In this document: piece by piece, positions 25,771 to 37,554 of the stretch
Numbering within the stretch: the stretch's first letter is position 1
Layout of the letters: each line of letters begins with the position of its first letter
Source: Casuarius casuarius
Taxonomy: Eukaryota; Chordata; Aves; Casuariiformes; Casuariidae
Length of the DNA stretch: 64,000 bases
Assembly: GCA_003342895.1 (NCBI GenBank)
Contig: PTFA01000091.1
Coordinates: 3,392,057-3,456,056 of the forward strand
Direction: 5' to 3'
The notes under the pieces: model-generated
Seen by the model: only the letters and a program-made list of their open reading frames with translations
The model's database searches: none
What the model was told of the DNA's origin: nothing
Made by a program: the position numbers and the translations under genes

Positions 25771-27774
25771 TAAAATACAGTTGCTCTTTACAGAGTTATA
25801 CAAGCGTGTGTAACTTTACTCTCTACTAAAATACTGCCATCTTTGGGCTGGAATGTGGCAGCTCTCCTGCAACGTAAAGCAAGTAACTTTGCATAAGACT
25901 AAGGCAGGAAATGAATACTGTATCTAATTGAAACTGAAGGAGGAATTTGCATACATAGCCTGTAATTACCTAATTTGGAATGTAGTGTAAGGTACTTGGG
26001 CCAACACCTCTTCTTGTGGGTTTTCTTTTTTTTTTGAGTACCATAGGATGATCCAATGGCTTAAGTCTTGCTTTTCATCCCAAGGATGGATTTCATATAT
26101 TACTGTACTGTCTAGTCCTGTACAGTTTTACTAGAATATGCAAGAAATATATTTAAGGCTGAATCACTATGGTGAGTGCTGAGTTGAAGGAAAGAACACT
26201 GAATCATGACCAGCATTTCCTAAAGCACAATAGATTTACTTTGGAAGGCTCTTATTCAATGTAGTGACCCTGCTTAACTTGTTAGGTCTTACTGAAACTC
26301 AGAACAAAGTTCCTTCCGTTCTCTAGGGTGGGAAAGCTGGTATAATTGATAGGTGTGGTACAATATTCTAGTGCCAAATTTTATTTCCAAGGCATTTTTC
26401 TTCCTTTCCCCTTCCCCTCCCCCACAGTTTATTGTAAAATGTATGAATTCCTGCCAGCCATTAATATAAGTGTGTGAAGCAAGAGAATATGATTCAAGGA
26501 ATGTGACAAATGTGGGCTAGCAAGGATCATATTAAGAAGTATGTTTCAGTGAGGTATTAAGGGATGAAATGAATGGATGGACATGAGACAGATATAAAAG
26601 AAGGAACAAGGTCCCTCATCAAGAACTTATCACAAGAAAGGCATCTGATGGTGCAACCTCTTGAAGTGCATGGGACAGGAACATGTGTCACACAATGAAG
26701 CTTGAAGTGATTTCAGTGGCACCCAGTGAGCAGTTTCAGAAATGGTTCCAGTTTTTTCTCTGTCACCATACCTGTCGGAGGGAGTTTAAGGTTCACAGTC
26801 CCTGCAGTGCAATACTGGTGCTAGGAAGCCACTGCCTAAAGCATAGCTTTTAGAAAGAAGAGGAAATATGCAAGTTAGGTATTTTTCACTTTTCCAAACA
26901 GTTCTTCCATCCTTAGGCTAATTGCAGGTATGACTTCCAGTGTCAAAGATGTATTGAGCTCAAGTGTGGGGTTTTTTTTTTCCTCATTTGCAGAATAAGG
27001 AGGAAGAAAGAAGGCTCCTTAAAAACAGATTAGAAGTTTTCAGGGATTGAGGAGTGAGTTTACAAACTAGAATTGCAGACTGCTTGTGTAAATTTAGTGG
27101 TTACATGTGGGATTCCTATGGTGTGCCTAGCAACCTGGGTTTTACCCACAGAGTAGGCTTGCCTTATGTGTGGCTGTTTCTTTTGGAGAGTATCTTCCTG
27201 AGGAAAATAAGATGAGATGTAACTAAAGATGAGAGAATACTACAGATTTAGAGGTTTTAAACAACAAAAAAACCTCACAGAAACAAAAACCCCTTACCGA
27301 AACATTCATGCCTAGAACATTTAGGTAAAAAGTTAGTTTGTCACTTCAGCTGCTTTGAGTTAATACAAGAAGGGAAAGTGAACTTGCTGTAGATGTGTGT
27401 GATAATTATTCACATGGCTGAGGGGAGTTTCTGGAAATTCTAGGAATCAAGAGCTGCCACAGTAACTGTTTCTTCTTTGGTGCTTTCTTAACCAAAATAG
27501 TAGAAATTCTAATCATGTTCTTGCAAAAGAGATGATTCTTATTTTCTCTGTTCTGCAGGCTTTTAAAATAAAGCAAGTTGTAAACTAAAGGATACCTGCA
27601 GTAAATCTGGCATAGGCAATAATAGAATCCAGAAGTCTTAGCATATTTTTATTCTAATTAGCCACCTGCCTATGTACATGCTATGTAAATACCTAGTTCT
27701 GTCCTCTGCCTGCAGCCCTTGCAAAGCATTGTGTATACTGCATGTATGTCTTGATCATTTAATTCTCTTTCTAG

Positions 27775-27940
27775 AACAAAACCCAGTCTCACAGTAGGGG
27801 AGAATACAATGTTTACAGTACCTTTCAAAGCCATGAACCGGAGTTTGACTACTTGAAAAGTTTAGAAATTGAAGAGAAGATCAACAAAATTAGGTGGTTA
27901 CCCCAGAAAAATGCTGCTCAGTTTCTATTGTCTACAAACG
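27775..27940 (+). CDS. PPP2R2A: PPP2R2A coding exon (human residues 61-116)
   Basis: 166 bp. The acceptor is tttctag and the donor gtaagt. It encodes 55 residues beginning [20 protein letters not shown] and ending [11 protein letters not shown], plus the first base of an Asp codon. It carries the B55-specific insertion after blade 1 ([20 protein letters not shown]) and the start of blade 2. Human has Ile where Thr is read at the third residue, a conservative lineage difference in a loop. Confidence 0.96.
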
Positions 27941-28578
27941 GTAAGTTATGACTTAACTGTTTGTGAATGTGCAAAGTTTAATATTAACTAGGTTCATTAT
28001 TAGAAGTTTGTCTAATCCTTCCCTGTTCCAAAAGAGTTGGTAACAAGTTATTTTTAAATGCAAGTATCTAAAGATTTGGCTACACAAGAGTCATGCTGTT
28101 TAAATATGCTGCTGTTCCTTCTAATATAGATACAAAATTCCTGCAACATGGAGCAGTATATTAGTGATTTCTTGATTTGGTTGCTTTATAGCAAAGGAAT
28201 GTAGCTGAACTGTCAGTCAGTATCTTCATATGTGTATAACTGCATCTGTGAGAGCTTACAAGTCATTTGTAATAAACCTGATTCTAACTGAAACTTGCTA
28301 TAGTAGTTCTTTTTCTAGAAAGAACAAACTGTGGAGGAGGTCTCTCTAAAGTATTTTATCTCGTCCTGTTTTCTTTTTGTAATTTTGAGGTGAAGCAACA
28401 CTTCTATCCAAATGAAATTCGTATTTCCAAGCACTAGTTTTTCAGTTTTGTGTTGCTGGTACAAGTAGGTGGTCTTGTCTTGTTTGAAAGCTACACATCA
28501 AAGAATATCAGTTGTGAAGACTAATAAAATGTTGTTGTTAGAGCTTTGATTTGAACCTGTGTGGCTGTTTCATTTCAG
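27941..28578 (+). other. PPP2R2A: PPP2R2A intron
   Basis: GT-AG intron of 638 bp. No internal feature beyond AT-rich sequence was seen. Confidence 0.92.
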
Positions 28579-28691
28579 ATAAAACAATAAAGTTATGGAA
28601 GATCAGTGAAAGGGACAAAAGACCAGAGGGCTATAATTTAAAGGAGGAAGATGGACGGTATAGGGATCCTACTACAGTTACAACACTACGG
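28579..28691 (+). CDS. PPP2R2A: PPP2R2A coding exon (human residues 116-153)
   Basis: 113 bp. The acceptor is tttcag and the donor gtgagt. Two bases complete the split Asp codon, followed by [20 protein letters not shown] and [25 protein letters not shown] is the canonical WD40 strand of blade 2 (x-x-x-h-K-h-W-x). It ends in phase 0. Confidence 0.96.
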
Positions 28692-29077
28692 GTGAGTAGT
28701 TCATTCTATGTGAATTAGCCATCACTGTTTCCATTTGAGGCCAGGTGAGTGAGCATTTTAGTGGGTGAAAAGTAAGCTGGACACACTTGGGTAATTTTCT
28801 TTTTCTTTTCTTTTTTTTTTTTTTCCCTCTCTTCCCCCTTCCCTAAAGGCGCACAGGTTACCCTGTAGCTTAGTGGGAAACTCATCTGGGTCATGCCCCA
28901 CTAGGTGGTTAACTTCACATTTTCTGTTATGTAACCCAGAACCCCAGCTGGCAGACATTTGAGTTGATTTTGAGATCTCTCCATCAGCTTGGTGTATTGT
29001 ATGACTGATTCCATGAACGCACATGTGTTTGTAGTACATTTGCATCTCAGACTTTCCCATTGCTTTGTATTTTGCAG
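28692..29077 (+). other. PPP2R2A: PPP2R2A intron
   Basis: GT-AG intron of 386 bp with a T/C-rich low-complexity tract near 28797-28845. Nothing else was seen. Confidence 0.92.
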
Positions 29078-29255
29078 GTGCCAGTATTCAGGCCCATGGA
29101 CCTCATGGTTGAAGCTAGTCCACGAAGAATATTTGCCAATGCTCACACGTATCACATCAATTCCATCTCCATTAATAGTGATTATGAAACATACTTATCT
29201 GCAGATGACTTGCGGATTAATCTGTGGCACCTAGAAATTACAGACAGAAGTTTTA
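29078..29255 (+). CDS. PPP2R2A: PPP2R2A coding exon (human residues 154-213)
   Basis: 178 bp. The acceptor is ttttgcag and the donor gtatct. It encodes [20 protein letters not shown] through [18 protein letters not shown] plus one base of the next Asn codon. It includes blade 3 and the acidic pair D196-D197 in [11 protein letters not shown]197 is a known substrate-contact residue of B55-alpha. The frame stays open past the donor into the intron, but the conserved protein clearly leaves at 29255. Confidence 0.96.
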
Positions 29256-30228
29256 GTATCTTTTTTGCATTGTTTTATATGATGGGAGCCCTTGGTCACA
29301 AAAAACTGCTGGATTTTTTTTCTTTTGTGAAGAGTTTTTGTATAGCATGTTTCTCCATTTCCTGGTTATTTCTCAGTAGCAGTTCTAATGACTTTTACTT
29401 CTGGAATGGGAGCTCAGCGTGATTCCTTTGGGCAATATAAGCAGAACTGGTTATTTGCATGTTGAATCCATGTTGTTTCACAGCATGGATTTTTCAAGTG
29501 GAAAAAAGGTTAAGGTTTCATGTTAGATGACCAATTTTGGGAGGCAACATTACAGTAAACTCTTGAGAAAATGATCTTGACTTTCAGTAAGAAACAAGTC
29601 TGACAGCAGCAGTGCCCTCCCTTATCCTTATCTCAGCTTAGTTTCTGTAACACTTTCATTCCTTTTTAAGTTCTAACCTTTAACCTCATCCCCTCTCATC
29701 TGTGCCCCTTAGAATGTTGTAAGCTGTAGGATTACAGGAATATGTATTCAGCCCCATTACTGGGAACAAAGATTTGTAGACAAGTAAATCATTAGGATCC
29801 TGAGCAGAAATCATGCATGTCATCTTTATAATGCAGTAATAAAATTTAAGCAAAATAAGGTTCTACCTGGCAAAATTTGGGTGACATACTAGTATAGAGC
29901 TACTTAGTGCTGAAATGTAGCAAAATATTTAGCTTGCTTTTTAAAAGCAAGCTTTGGCTGTTGTAAGAATTAACTTTAAATTGATATGGAATGCAGTGTT
30001 ACAGTCTTGCATTCTAGACAAATTGTGGGACTTCAGATTTGATCCAGTTTGTGACTGGGCCATACAGTCTGACGCAGAAGTGTTGTCCTGCTTCCAAATT
30101 TCAAACTCTATAAATTCTGTTTGGCTAGTTGAGATATTTTGGTTATTTGGAGAAGCATTACAGAATACATTTATAAAGCTGAAAAATGTGTTGTGAAAAC
30201 GAGAAAATTTCTTAACAAAATGCTGTAG
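29256..30228 (+). other. PPP2R2A: PPP2R2A intron with tandem 3' splice site
   Basis: GT-AG intron of 973 bp. The 3' end is unusual. The pyrimidine tract is poor and purine-interrupted (cttaacaaaatgctgtag), and a 9-bp direct repeat spans the splice site (see the 30224-30241 entry). No other feature was seen. Confidence 0.9.
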
Positions 30229-30241
30229 ATATTGTAGATAT
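30224..30241 (+). repeat. 9-bp direct repeat across a PPP2R2A 3' splice site
   Basis: TGTAGATAT occurs twice in immediate tandem (30224-30232 and 30233-30241). Each copy supplies a TAG acceptor. The first, after 30228, preserves the human protein. The second, after 30237, would give an in-frame product three residues shorter. Confidence 0.9.
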
Positions 30242-30393
30242 TAAGCCTGCCAACATGGAAGAGCTGACAGAGGTGATAACAGCTGCAGAGTTCCACCCAA
30301 ACAGCTGTAACACATTTGTATACAGCAGCAGTAAAGGAACGATTCGTCTCTGTGACATGAGAGCATCAGCACTCTGTGACAGACATTCAAAAT
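30229..30393 (+). CDS. PPP2R2A: PPP2R2A coding exon (human residues 213-268)
   Basis: 165 bp. It begins with two bases completing Asn213, encodes [40 protein letters not shown] and [14 protein letters not shown], and ends with one base of a Leu codon before donor gtgagt. It spans blade 4 and into blade 5, including [13 protein letters not shown], a WD-like strand. The weak acceptor is backed by exact protein continuity rather than by splice consensus. Confidence 0.95.
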
Positions 30394-30938
30394 GTGAGTT
30401 CTGCCTTCCAGTGTTCATTCTTTTGTGGAATTTGATGAAGTGTATACTAAAATATTAAACAGAAAATTGTATATATATTGTATTTCTTTAGTATATTAAA
30501 TAGATCTAAAACCTAGCTAAGAAGTTAGATTCATATTTTTCCAGAGTAAGAGTAGTGATTAACCTGGTAAGCAATTTAAATGGAGGAGTCTGCCTAGACA
30601 ATAGGACCAGGAATGGCTTCCTGCAGACTTTAGCTGGTGAAACCCTAGTTTAGTTTGATGCCTGATCTGTACCTGCGCTACAAGTCTTACATATGTGAAT
30701 GAAGCCGCAAAATATTAGCAAATGCTGCATTTATTTAGAAGCTGATGTGGCTTACTGTTAAAACATTTCAGAGTATGGCAATTGTATCAAGTCTTTTGCA
30801 CTGAGAGGTATTGTATATAGCATAGGAAGACTAACCCACAATGGCAAATATATTGTAAACATTTTCACTTTATTTAGGTGTGTCTTGGAAGAGACTTGAA
30901 CATACCTCTTCACGTCTGTCTTATTTCTTTCTATACAG
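30394..30938 (+). other. PPP2R2A: PPP2R2A intron
   Basis: GT-AG intron of 545 bp. AT-rich, no internal feature seen. Confidence 0.92.
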
Positions 30939-31108
30939 TGTTTGAAGAACCAGAAGATCCTAGCAACAGATCATTCTTCTCTGAAATCATCTCTTCCATA
31001 TCTGATGTCAAATTTAGCCATAGTGGTCGATATATGATGACTAGAGATTATCTATCAGTGAAGATCTGGGATTTAAATATGGAAAACAGACCTGTGGAAA
31101 CATACCAG
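30939..31108 (+). CDS. PPP2R2A: PPP2R2A coding exon (human residues 268-324)
   Basis: 170 bp. The acceptor is ctatacag and the donor gtattc. Two bases finish Leu268, followed by [40 protein letters not shown] and [16 protein letters not shown]. It carries blade 5 to 6, with the classic pairing F-S-H-S-G-R-Y and K-I-W-D-L. It ends in phase 0. Confidence 0.96.
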
Positions 31109-32018
31109 GTATTCAGTGAAAATGTTAAAATGTTATAGGCTAGAAATGCAAGCTTTCAAACAGGCTGAGTCTTGCTAATAATCTTGATCCAGCAGTTGAA
31201 TCTTTGTCTATAGACCACTGTGTCCAGGCAAAGCATCAGTAAGATGAGTGTGTTCCACACACATGCCAAGGGGTCTCAGTATTTGCAGGTGGCTTGCAGA
31301 ACCAAAACCTATGTTTGGGTATGTAAAACAGTCTTCCTCTTAGATGATGGGAATTTGTAAAGGTAATCTTCAGCCATAAGATAGCATGTTTGTTTTAGAG
31401 GCTTCAGTTGACTTCATATTCATCTGTTCTTCCCTGGAGAAAGGAGAGTCAAAAAATTTCCTTTGCAAGAGATGTTTGGTTTTCAACTGACACTGAAAAT
31501 TGCTGTGGTGGTGTTCAAGTGAGTTTAATAAGAAAATTTCTGAAGGTTTCCTCTTCACCATTCATAGGAAGATGATTAGTCACTGCACCATGATTTTTCA
31601 AAAGTAAACTCTGATTGACACTTCAAGACTTCTAAAAGAGTAATAAGAAAGCTGCCTACCATGAAGCAAATAACATGTATTATGACAACTGCTCAGAGAG
31701 GGAGAGCATTCAGAAAAGTTGCCAAGTTCTGGAGATGTCTCTTTCCCCACCCCAAGTGATATATATATGTATATATATATGTACACACCCCCCCACACAC
31801 ACCCCCCCACACACCCCCCAAGTATATAATTCATGCATCTGTTAATTTTGCTCTTTATCCATACAGTCAAAGGAGGGAGTTGTGTATGATCCTCTGAGTA
31901 AGGGGTAAACATGTTTGTGTCAGTTGCGTAATTATTTTGGAACAGAATCTATCATGGTTATTTTACAAATACGTCATGTTCAGTATTCATTCAATTTATC
32001 TAACTAATTTTTTTGCAG
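31109..32018 (+). other. PPP2R2A: PPP2R2A intron
   Basis: GT-AG intron of 910 bp. It contains an AT-alternating and C/A-rich simple-sequence block at 31758-31822. No other feature was seen. Confidence 0.92.
31758..31822. repeat. (TA)n and C/A-rich simple repeat
   Basis: Alternating TA with GT interruptions is followed by runs of C separated by ACACA units. Intronic in PPP2R2A. Confidence 0.9.
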
Positions 32019-32110
32019 GTGCATGAATACCTCAGAAGTAAACTTTGCTCACTGTATGAGAATGATTGCATTTTTGATAAGTTTGAATGCTGTTGGAATG
32101 GATCAGACAG
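32019..32110 (+). CDS. PPP2R2A: PPP2R2A coding exon (human residues 325-355), GC donor
   Basis: 92 bp. The acceptor is ttttgcag. It encodes [20 protein letters not shown] and [10 protein letters not shown] plus two bases of Ser355. The exon ends CAG and is followed by GCAAGT, so the donor is GC rather than GT. No GT donor nearby would keep the conserved frame. Otherwise the site is a perfect match to U1 pairing, as is typical of functional GC-AG introns. Confidence 0.94.
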
Positions 32111-32512
32111 GCAAGTTTAATACTTCTCTGTATGCATTTAATTCTTTTTAATTTGGAGAGGAAAAGACCTTTCAAATTGCCTATTTTGAGAAGCATGGCC
32201 TCAAATATCTGTCTCTTTATTCCTGGACTAGCTTGGATAATAATAGTACTTTAGGACATGAACGTGTGTATATTAGCCAAAATTATAATTGTAGTTTAGG
32301 ATTATAGAGAATTGCCTTAGTACACTAAATAAATGTAGAACTTGACTAGAGATTCATCACTTTGCTAGAGTGAAAATATTAATCAAATGTTACAGCCACT
32401 TAAAAACTGAAGAGACTGGTGAAATATTATTTGAAAATAATTTTTCACCAGATGTTATTTTCAAATGCAGTGTTGTTACTTTTCTCCTTTCTTTCCCCTC
32501 TTCCATCTGCAG
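32111..32512 (+). other. PPP2R2A: PPP2R2A last coding intron, GC-AG type
   Basis: 402-bp intron with 5' GCAAGT and 3' ttccatctgcag after a strong pyrimidine tract. No internal features were seen. See finding. Confidence 0.92.
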
Positions 32513-32792
32513 CATTGTCATGACGGGATCTTACAACAATTTCTTCAGAATGTTTGACAGAAACACAAAGCGAGACATCACCTTAGAGGCATCACGGGAA
32601 AACAATAAACCCCGTACGGTTTTGAAGCCACGTAAAGTTTGTGCAAGCGGTAAGCGAAAGAAGGATGAAATTAGTGTCGACAGCCTAGACTTCAACAAGA
32701 AGATTCTACACACAGCCTGGCATCCTAAGGAAAATATCATTGCTGTAGCTACTACAAACAACTTGTATATATTTCAAGACAAAATGAATTAG
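32513..32792 (+). CDS. PPP2R2A: PPP2R2A last coding exon (human residues 355-447) with stop
   Basis: 280 bp including TAG. One base finishes Ser355, followed by [20 protein letters not shown] and so on to [11 protein letters not shown]. This is the final blade(s) of the propeller. [10 protein letters not shown] and the K-R-K-K basic loop near [12 protein letters not shown] are B55 hallmarks. The human end is DKVN rather than DKMN, and Ile356 replaces Val. The C-terminus length equals human. Confidence 0.96.
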
Positions 32793-33595
32793 GTTTGGCA
32801 TTCCTAACTGAAGAGTCCACTTCCTGCATAGTTGAAATAGTTGAATCTAGCATTTGTACCTGTAAACGAAAGAGAATGAGAGAGGTCCATTATGGCACCC
32901 CTTTCCAGTGTTTAAAAATGTGCCATATGACAACACATTTTTATAGCTACATGGAGAAAGCTCTGTTGATCTGTCACCGTGTTCTTCTCCATGTCTGCTA
33001 GCCATTTAGGTGAGGATAGGGCACTTTTTAATTTAAATGACTACTTGCACCATCTTGCCTAATGGACTAGATTGGACTGTATCAACATTGGTTTACTCCA
33101 CTTTTTATGCCTTCCATTGTGATGACGTCAAACACAGGGAAAGCCTTCAATCATGCTATGGGATTTAATTGTGTAACCTCATTACTGTATCATTTGTGGC
33201 CCCCTTTTTTATTAAATACAGCTCATTCTTGCTGTGGCTTGTAGCATTCCTCCTTCTGGCCTCCTGGACTCCCCCTTTCCCTTTTATCCCCCTCCACCTA
33301 GCCCTGGTGGTGGTGTATAGAAAAAAACAAAACAAAATAAAGCACATGAAATGGGTCCGTTTGGGGTCAGTGGTAAAGGGGGTCTGTGTTGCAACAAATG
33401 TTTTAATAAACAGTTGACTGTAATCACTCCTTGCCATGTCTGGCACCAAAAAAGAGAAAATAAGGAGAAAAACAAACTACTGAATAAAAGTGACAAAGAA
33501 TGGAGAATCTGTTTTCTTTTTTTAATCTACCTCTTTATACAAATACTCTGTGTTTTACCTTAGATGCATGAAAATAAAAAGATGTTTTTTGTAAT
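32793..33595 (+). other. PPP2R2A: PPP2R2A 3'UTR (proximal form)
   Basis: Untranslated sequence after the TAG stop. It includes a C/T-rich block around 33245-33305 and several canonical poly(A) hexamers on the + strand: 33336-33341, 33405-33410, 33483-33488 and 33573-33578. The end given assumes use of the last of this cluster. A further AATAAA at 35511-35516 could serve a longer isoform. Confidence 0.7.
33336..33578 (+). terminator. PPP2R2A: Cluster of four AATAAA poly(A) signals
   Basis: AATAAA at 33336, 33405, 33483 and 33573, all on the transcribed strand 540-790 bp after the stop codon. Which hexamers are used cannot be told from sequence. The last is followed by a T/GT-rich stretch (gatgttttttgtaatg), which suits cleavage. 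Confidence 0.6.
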
Positions 33596-33908
33596 GATTT
33601 TAACCAGTATTAATTATTTTTCATGGGAATGAAGAGAGGGAGGGATTTCACAAGTATCTGCATTCATTCATGAATGACAATAATACCAGCCTTAGTATGT
33701 GTTGACCACTTCCCTTGCAAAACCATAAACTGCTGTCAGATTTTGCCATAGTCTGAACTGGTCAGTTACTGTTCAAATATCTTTAAAGATTCTTTTTTTC
33801 TTTTTTTTTTTTCCTCTTGAACTATTGCTTAAGTTGGAATGGGAATAGAATTTGTAGGTTTAAAATCCATTTCATGGGACTTTTTAATGTTTAGTTTCAT
33901 CCTGATTT

Positions 33909-33965
33909 CTTTAATGCCTTGTTTTAGGATACAATACCTTTAATGCCTCGTTTAGAATACAAAGT
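33909..33965. repeat. Imperfect 29-bp tandem duplication
   Basis: CTTTAATGCC begins two near-identical copies at 33909 and 33938. Both continue with C/T-G-T-T-T-(T)-A-G-A/G-A-T-A-C-A-A before diverging. It is a local duplication with no sign of function. Confidence 0.8.
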
Positions 33966-35510
33966 CCCACATGGCTTTTTAAAAAGTTGTTTGAATTCTT
34001 GTCTAGCAGTATGATGTTATGTAGTACAAAATAGCAAGTGATTACATAGATAATTACTACAGTGCATTCTGAGATGCTCTATTTTCTGTATTTTATTGCT
34101 ATCAGTAACTGAGTGGAAATGTAGTTTACCATGCAAGTGTTTCTCCTGGCTTTTGGCTTTGCAAAGTTATTGCACTTACAGAAACTTTAAAATGGTGCAG
34201 TGATCAGAAAATACATGGAGTACAGAAGCTGCATGAAATAAGTGTTCATAGTTATTCGAGCAATTTAAACTCTTAAGCAAATAAGGCTTATCCAAAGATG
34301 AACTAGATAATGATGCTTTATAAGGCTCATGAGTTTTTACCTCCAGATGTTTTTGCGAATTGTGCTTTTCTGTTTACTTTTCCTTCAAGGAAGTGTTCAG
34401 AATGGAGTTTTAAGTCATAGTGAACTTAACTTGACTGGGAAGATTTTCACTTTTCAGTTAACTATGTTTAAATTATATCTGTGGCTTAGTTATAGGTAGC
34501 TATTATAATGCCTCCATTATTTGATCAACTAAGATACTGTTTCTGCTGTAAAATTATGGCTGGGTTAGGGATTGTTAACAAGACTATTATTGCAAACACT
34601 TTAATTTCATTAAGTTTTTGTGCTGTGGTTTGAAAAATGTAAAAATTCTAGTATTTATTACATCTGGTTCTCTTAAATACAGTATCTGTCTTATTAACAT
34701 GCATGCCTGACCATGAGCCTTTGTAAGGAATTTACCTTTTTTTTTTTCTTCACCTGTTAGCCTTGCAAAAATTTAACAGCCCCCTTCCCCTCCCAGCCCC
34801 TGGGACAGCAACTTGAATGGGTGAATACACTTCTGGGCCCTAGTCCTACTTGATATATCATGTGACTAATTTTACTGAAATGAATATACTTCCAAATAGG
34901 GAAATAACCTATACACACAGTTATTCAACAAGTTATTTACAGGATCAGGGCCAAGGTTTATTCACTACCTTATCACAAGGGCAAAGAGGTAATTAGACAT
35001 TTCTTTTGCATCAGAGCTGGTAAAATTCATCTCCGTTTTGCGAAGAAGGGCATAGGTTTAATTATTTCCATTTTGGGAAGATTGAGGGTTATGGCATCAA
35101 GACTGCTGCTCTTACTTACACGTGTATCTGTATATCCTGAATGATGCACTGAATACCTGAAAAGTTACTTATCACAGAGACAAAGGGAAGCCAGGATGAG
35201 AAGATGATGTAGAACTGAACAGGTAGACTTCATGTAGAACAAAGTGCAGCCTTCTAGCAATACTTCACTCAAGCAAAACTGCCTCTTGGACCTCAGCTGT
35301 GATGTGTTGGTATGGATTCTGGGTTTTTAAAAGCTAGTCTTTGGAAAAGGTTTTTTGTTTTATCAGTAGCGGTGATCCCTGGCATGTCACTTGAGGTCTA
35401 ATCTATCCTCACCAAAACCAGCTACTGACTATGGTGTCATAGTATCCAACTAGATAAAATTCTCTAAACACACTGTCCATTGACATATGCTGTAAATCTT
35501 ATATTTTATT

Positions 35511-35516
35511 AATAAA
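35511..35516 (+). terminator. PPP2R2A: Possible distal poly(A) signal of PPP2R2A
   Basis: AATAAA followed about 25 bp later by a GT/T-rich stretch (ttttgtcaggttgcttttt). It would give a 3'UTR of about 2.7 kb. There is no other support. Confidence 0.35.
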
Positions 35517-37554
35517 AAGTATGCATAGAATACCTTTTGTCAGGTTGCTTTTTATCCCCTCTCCCTACTACCCTCTATTTACAGGCATTTCTGAGATTAC
35601 TGATCTCCCCTGTACTGCATGATGAATGATATCCCATTTTACTGCCTTCTATGTTTTTTTTTTTTCCCTGGATGTTTTCCTAGACAGCTGGGAGGAAGTG
35701 GTGGGTTTTAAGGTAATTCTGACCTCTTTGAACACCTGCAGAATTATAGAAAAGCAGCTGTTCCATTTTAGTGGTCTCTTCCAGCTCCCAGTAAAACCAA
35801 TGCAAATGTTGGATTGTTAGTCCTTGAATACTGGACCAAACATACAAAATGAGTTCTCTTCCCTTCCACAGCGTCTCTTTTGAAGCCAGGGATACTGCCT
35901 AAGTACAGAAACTACCACTGTGATGTTTTAAGTGGTTACTTTACTACCTGCAAAATTAGAAACATACTTTAAACCACCACGAAACTGACTTGCAGCAGCC
36001 AACATTCAGCTGCAGTTGTTTATCTGACTAATACAATTCTGAAGTATAGGCAAGGTCTGTGGCCTAGAGTGGATGCTGATAAGCAGAAAGCTGGACTCTC
36101 CTCTTGGAGAAAGGTTGCTATAGTAACCTGAAAGTTCCCAAATGTAACCCAGTGTGTGGTTTCAGAATAACTAGAAAGGAGTAGTACTATTATGGAATAC
36201 TTAGATTCTTAATATATTGGGCTGATAGGGAATTGGGTGTTCTCAGGCATGATATAGCTAGGAAAAGTAATTTCCTGTGCACTGGTATTACTGTTACCTC
36301 CAGCTCTGCATCTCTGGATGTGGAGGTATATAGTCCCTTATTTCCCAACACACACTTTGGACTGTAATTGAACAACAGGAGATGTTTCCTTTTGCCCTTT
36401 CACATTTAAGAAGCTCTTATAAATCAAAGGATTGGTGTATTGAATTGGAATGGGGAGAAGCGTGTTGGAAATGAGATTGCCACATAACAACTACTGGCTT
36501 CTTGAATGATTTGTATGTTTTCTCATAGCAAGTGTCTTTTATTTAACCTAGTATAGAAGGGGTTGTTTTTGTAAAGGAGAAAAAAAAAGATGTAAGTGGT
36601 GGAAGAAAGCAATAGAAGTGGGTGGAATAAAAACAGTAAGAATTTATTTCTGGTGTGATGTAGCTCAGAGACCAAGAAACAGGATGAATTACCATTTCTC
36701 TACCTCTACACAGTCTATCTTTGAATTCTAACACTCTCAACCTTTAGCAGACAGTTCATCACTTGTTTTTCTTTTTCGAGAAAAACACTTGGCAGACTTT
36801 TTTTTTCTCTGATGCAATTTTTTCTGTATCAGTGTTCTCCACTAGGAGGCAAAATGTTGCCAAAGAGGGGTGGGTGTTTTAAGAATATAAGGCATCAAGA
36901 TTAAATTTTGTGACTATCCCTAGCGGTCTTTTTTGGAATGGTCAATTGTTTGTAAAAACCAGTATGTTTGACCTGTTACTGCTAGATATAAAATCTCAAA
37001 AGATTCCAGTATATGTTATCACTACCTCCATGATGCAGAAAACAGCTTAGGTGTGTAAGACAGGCTGCCTTTCTTTTTGCCCACTGTCTACTGCGGTGAT
37101 ACCTGATAGCTGGACATCATACTTGCTAGTATAAACAACCATGCTGCTTTACTGTATTGTCCTACTGTCAAAAAAACAACAGGAAAGAAGTACGTAGGTT
37201 TGCTATACCCAGCACGTTCACACTGAGGGGCGGAATCCATCTTAGCAACAAGTTAACATTTTTTCTGGTGTGGGGCAAGGAAGTACTAAATAACAAAGAA
37301 AACAAAGTAATTGCTGCATCTATAAGAAGGTTTTGGCTGGTTCTTTACTTAAATCGCCTTGAACATATATAATGCCTTAGAACCATGAGCATGAAACAGT
37401 GGTATAAGCTCACCTCAGCTCTTTGAGATAGATCAGGTGGCTTGTTATGTTAGACCTGAATCAACTTCAAGGCTTTATAGGAAAACTTTCTCTGGAGTTT
37501 ATAGCTATTGTTTCTGTTCTATTGTCATGTGGCCTTCTGTCCCTCCAACCTTCC

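Larger units (their letters stand above)
23041..27774 (+). other. PPP2R2A: PPP2R2A intron
   Basis: GT-AG intron of about 4.7 kb. It holds a pure run of 32 C (23826-23857) and a fossil SINE/L3-like tail on the - strand near 25.7 kb. No other coding or RNA feature was seen. Confidence 0.9.
1..33590 (+). other. PPP2R2A: PPP2R2A gene span (5' part missing)
   Basis: PPP2R2A encodes the B55-alpha (PR55-alpha) regulatory subunit of the PP2A heterotrimer. It is a seven-bladed WD40 propeller that chooses substrates for the PP2A A/C core and acts in nucleus and cytoplasm, for example in mitotic exit and tau dephosphorylation (family knowledge). Eight coding exons here join in phase into 420 codons that match human residues 28-447 almost perfectly, so the total length would equal the human 447. 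The first exon here needs a preceding exon ending in the first base of an Ala codon. I found no sequence for the conserved N-terminal stretch (NDIQWCFSQVKGAVDDD), so the first coding exons and promoter lie left of the window. One intron uses a GC donor and one acceptor is duplicated. The 3' limit is inferred from poly(A) signals. Confidence 0.95.

Noticed and set aside
29060..29422. A 120-codon frame running through a PPP2R2A exon into the intron
   Set aside because: Only 29078-29255 matches B55-alpha. The continuation is intronic read-through past a valid donor.
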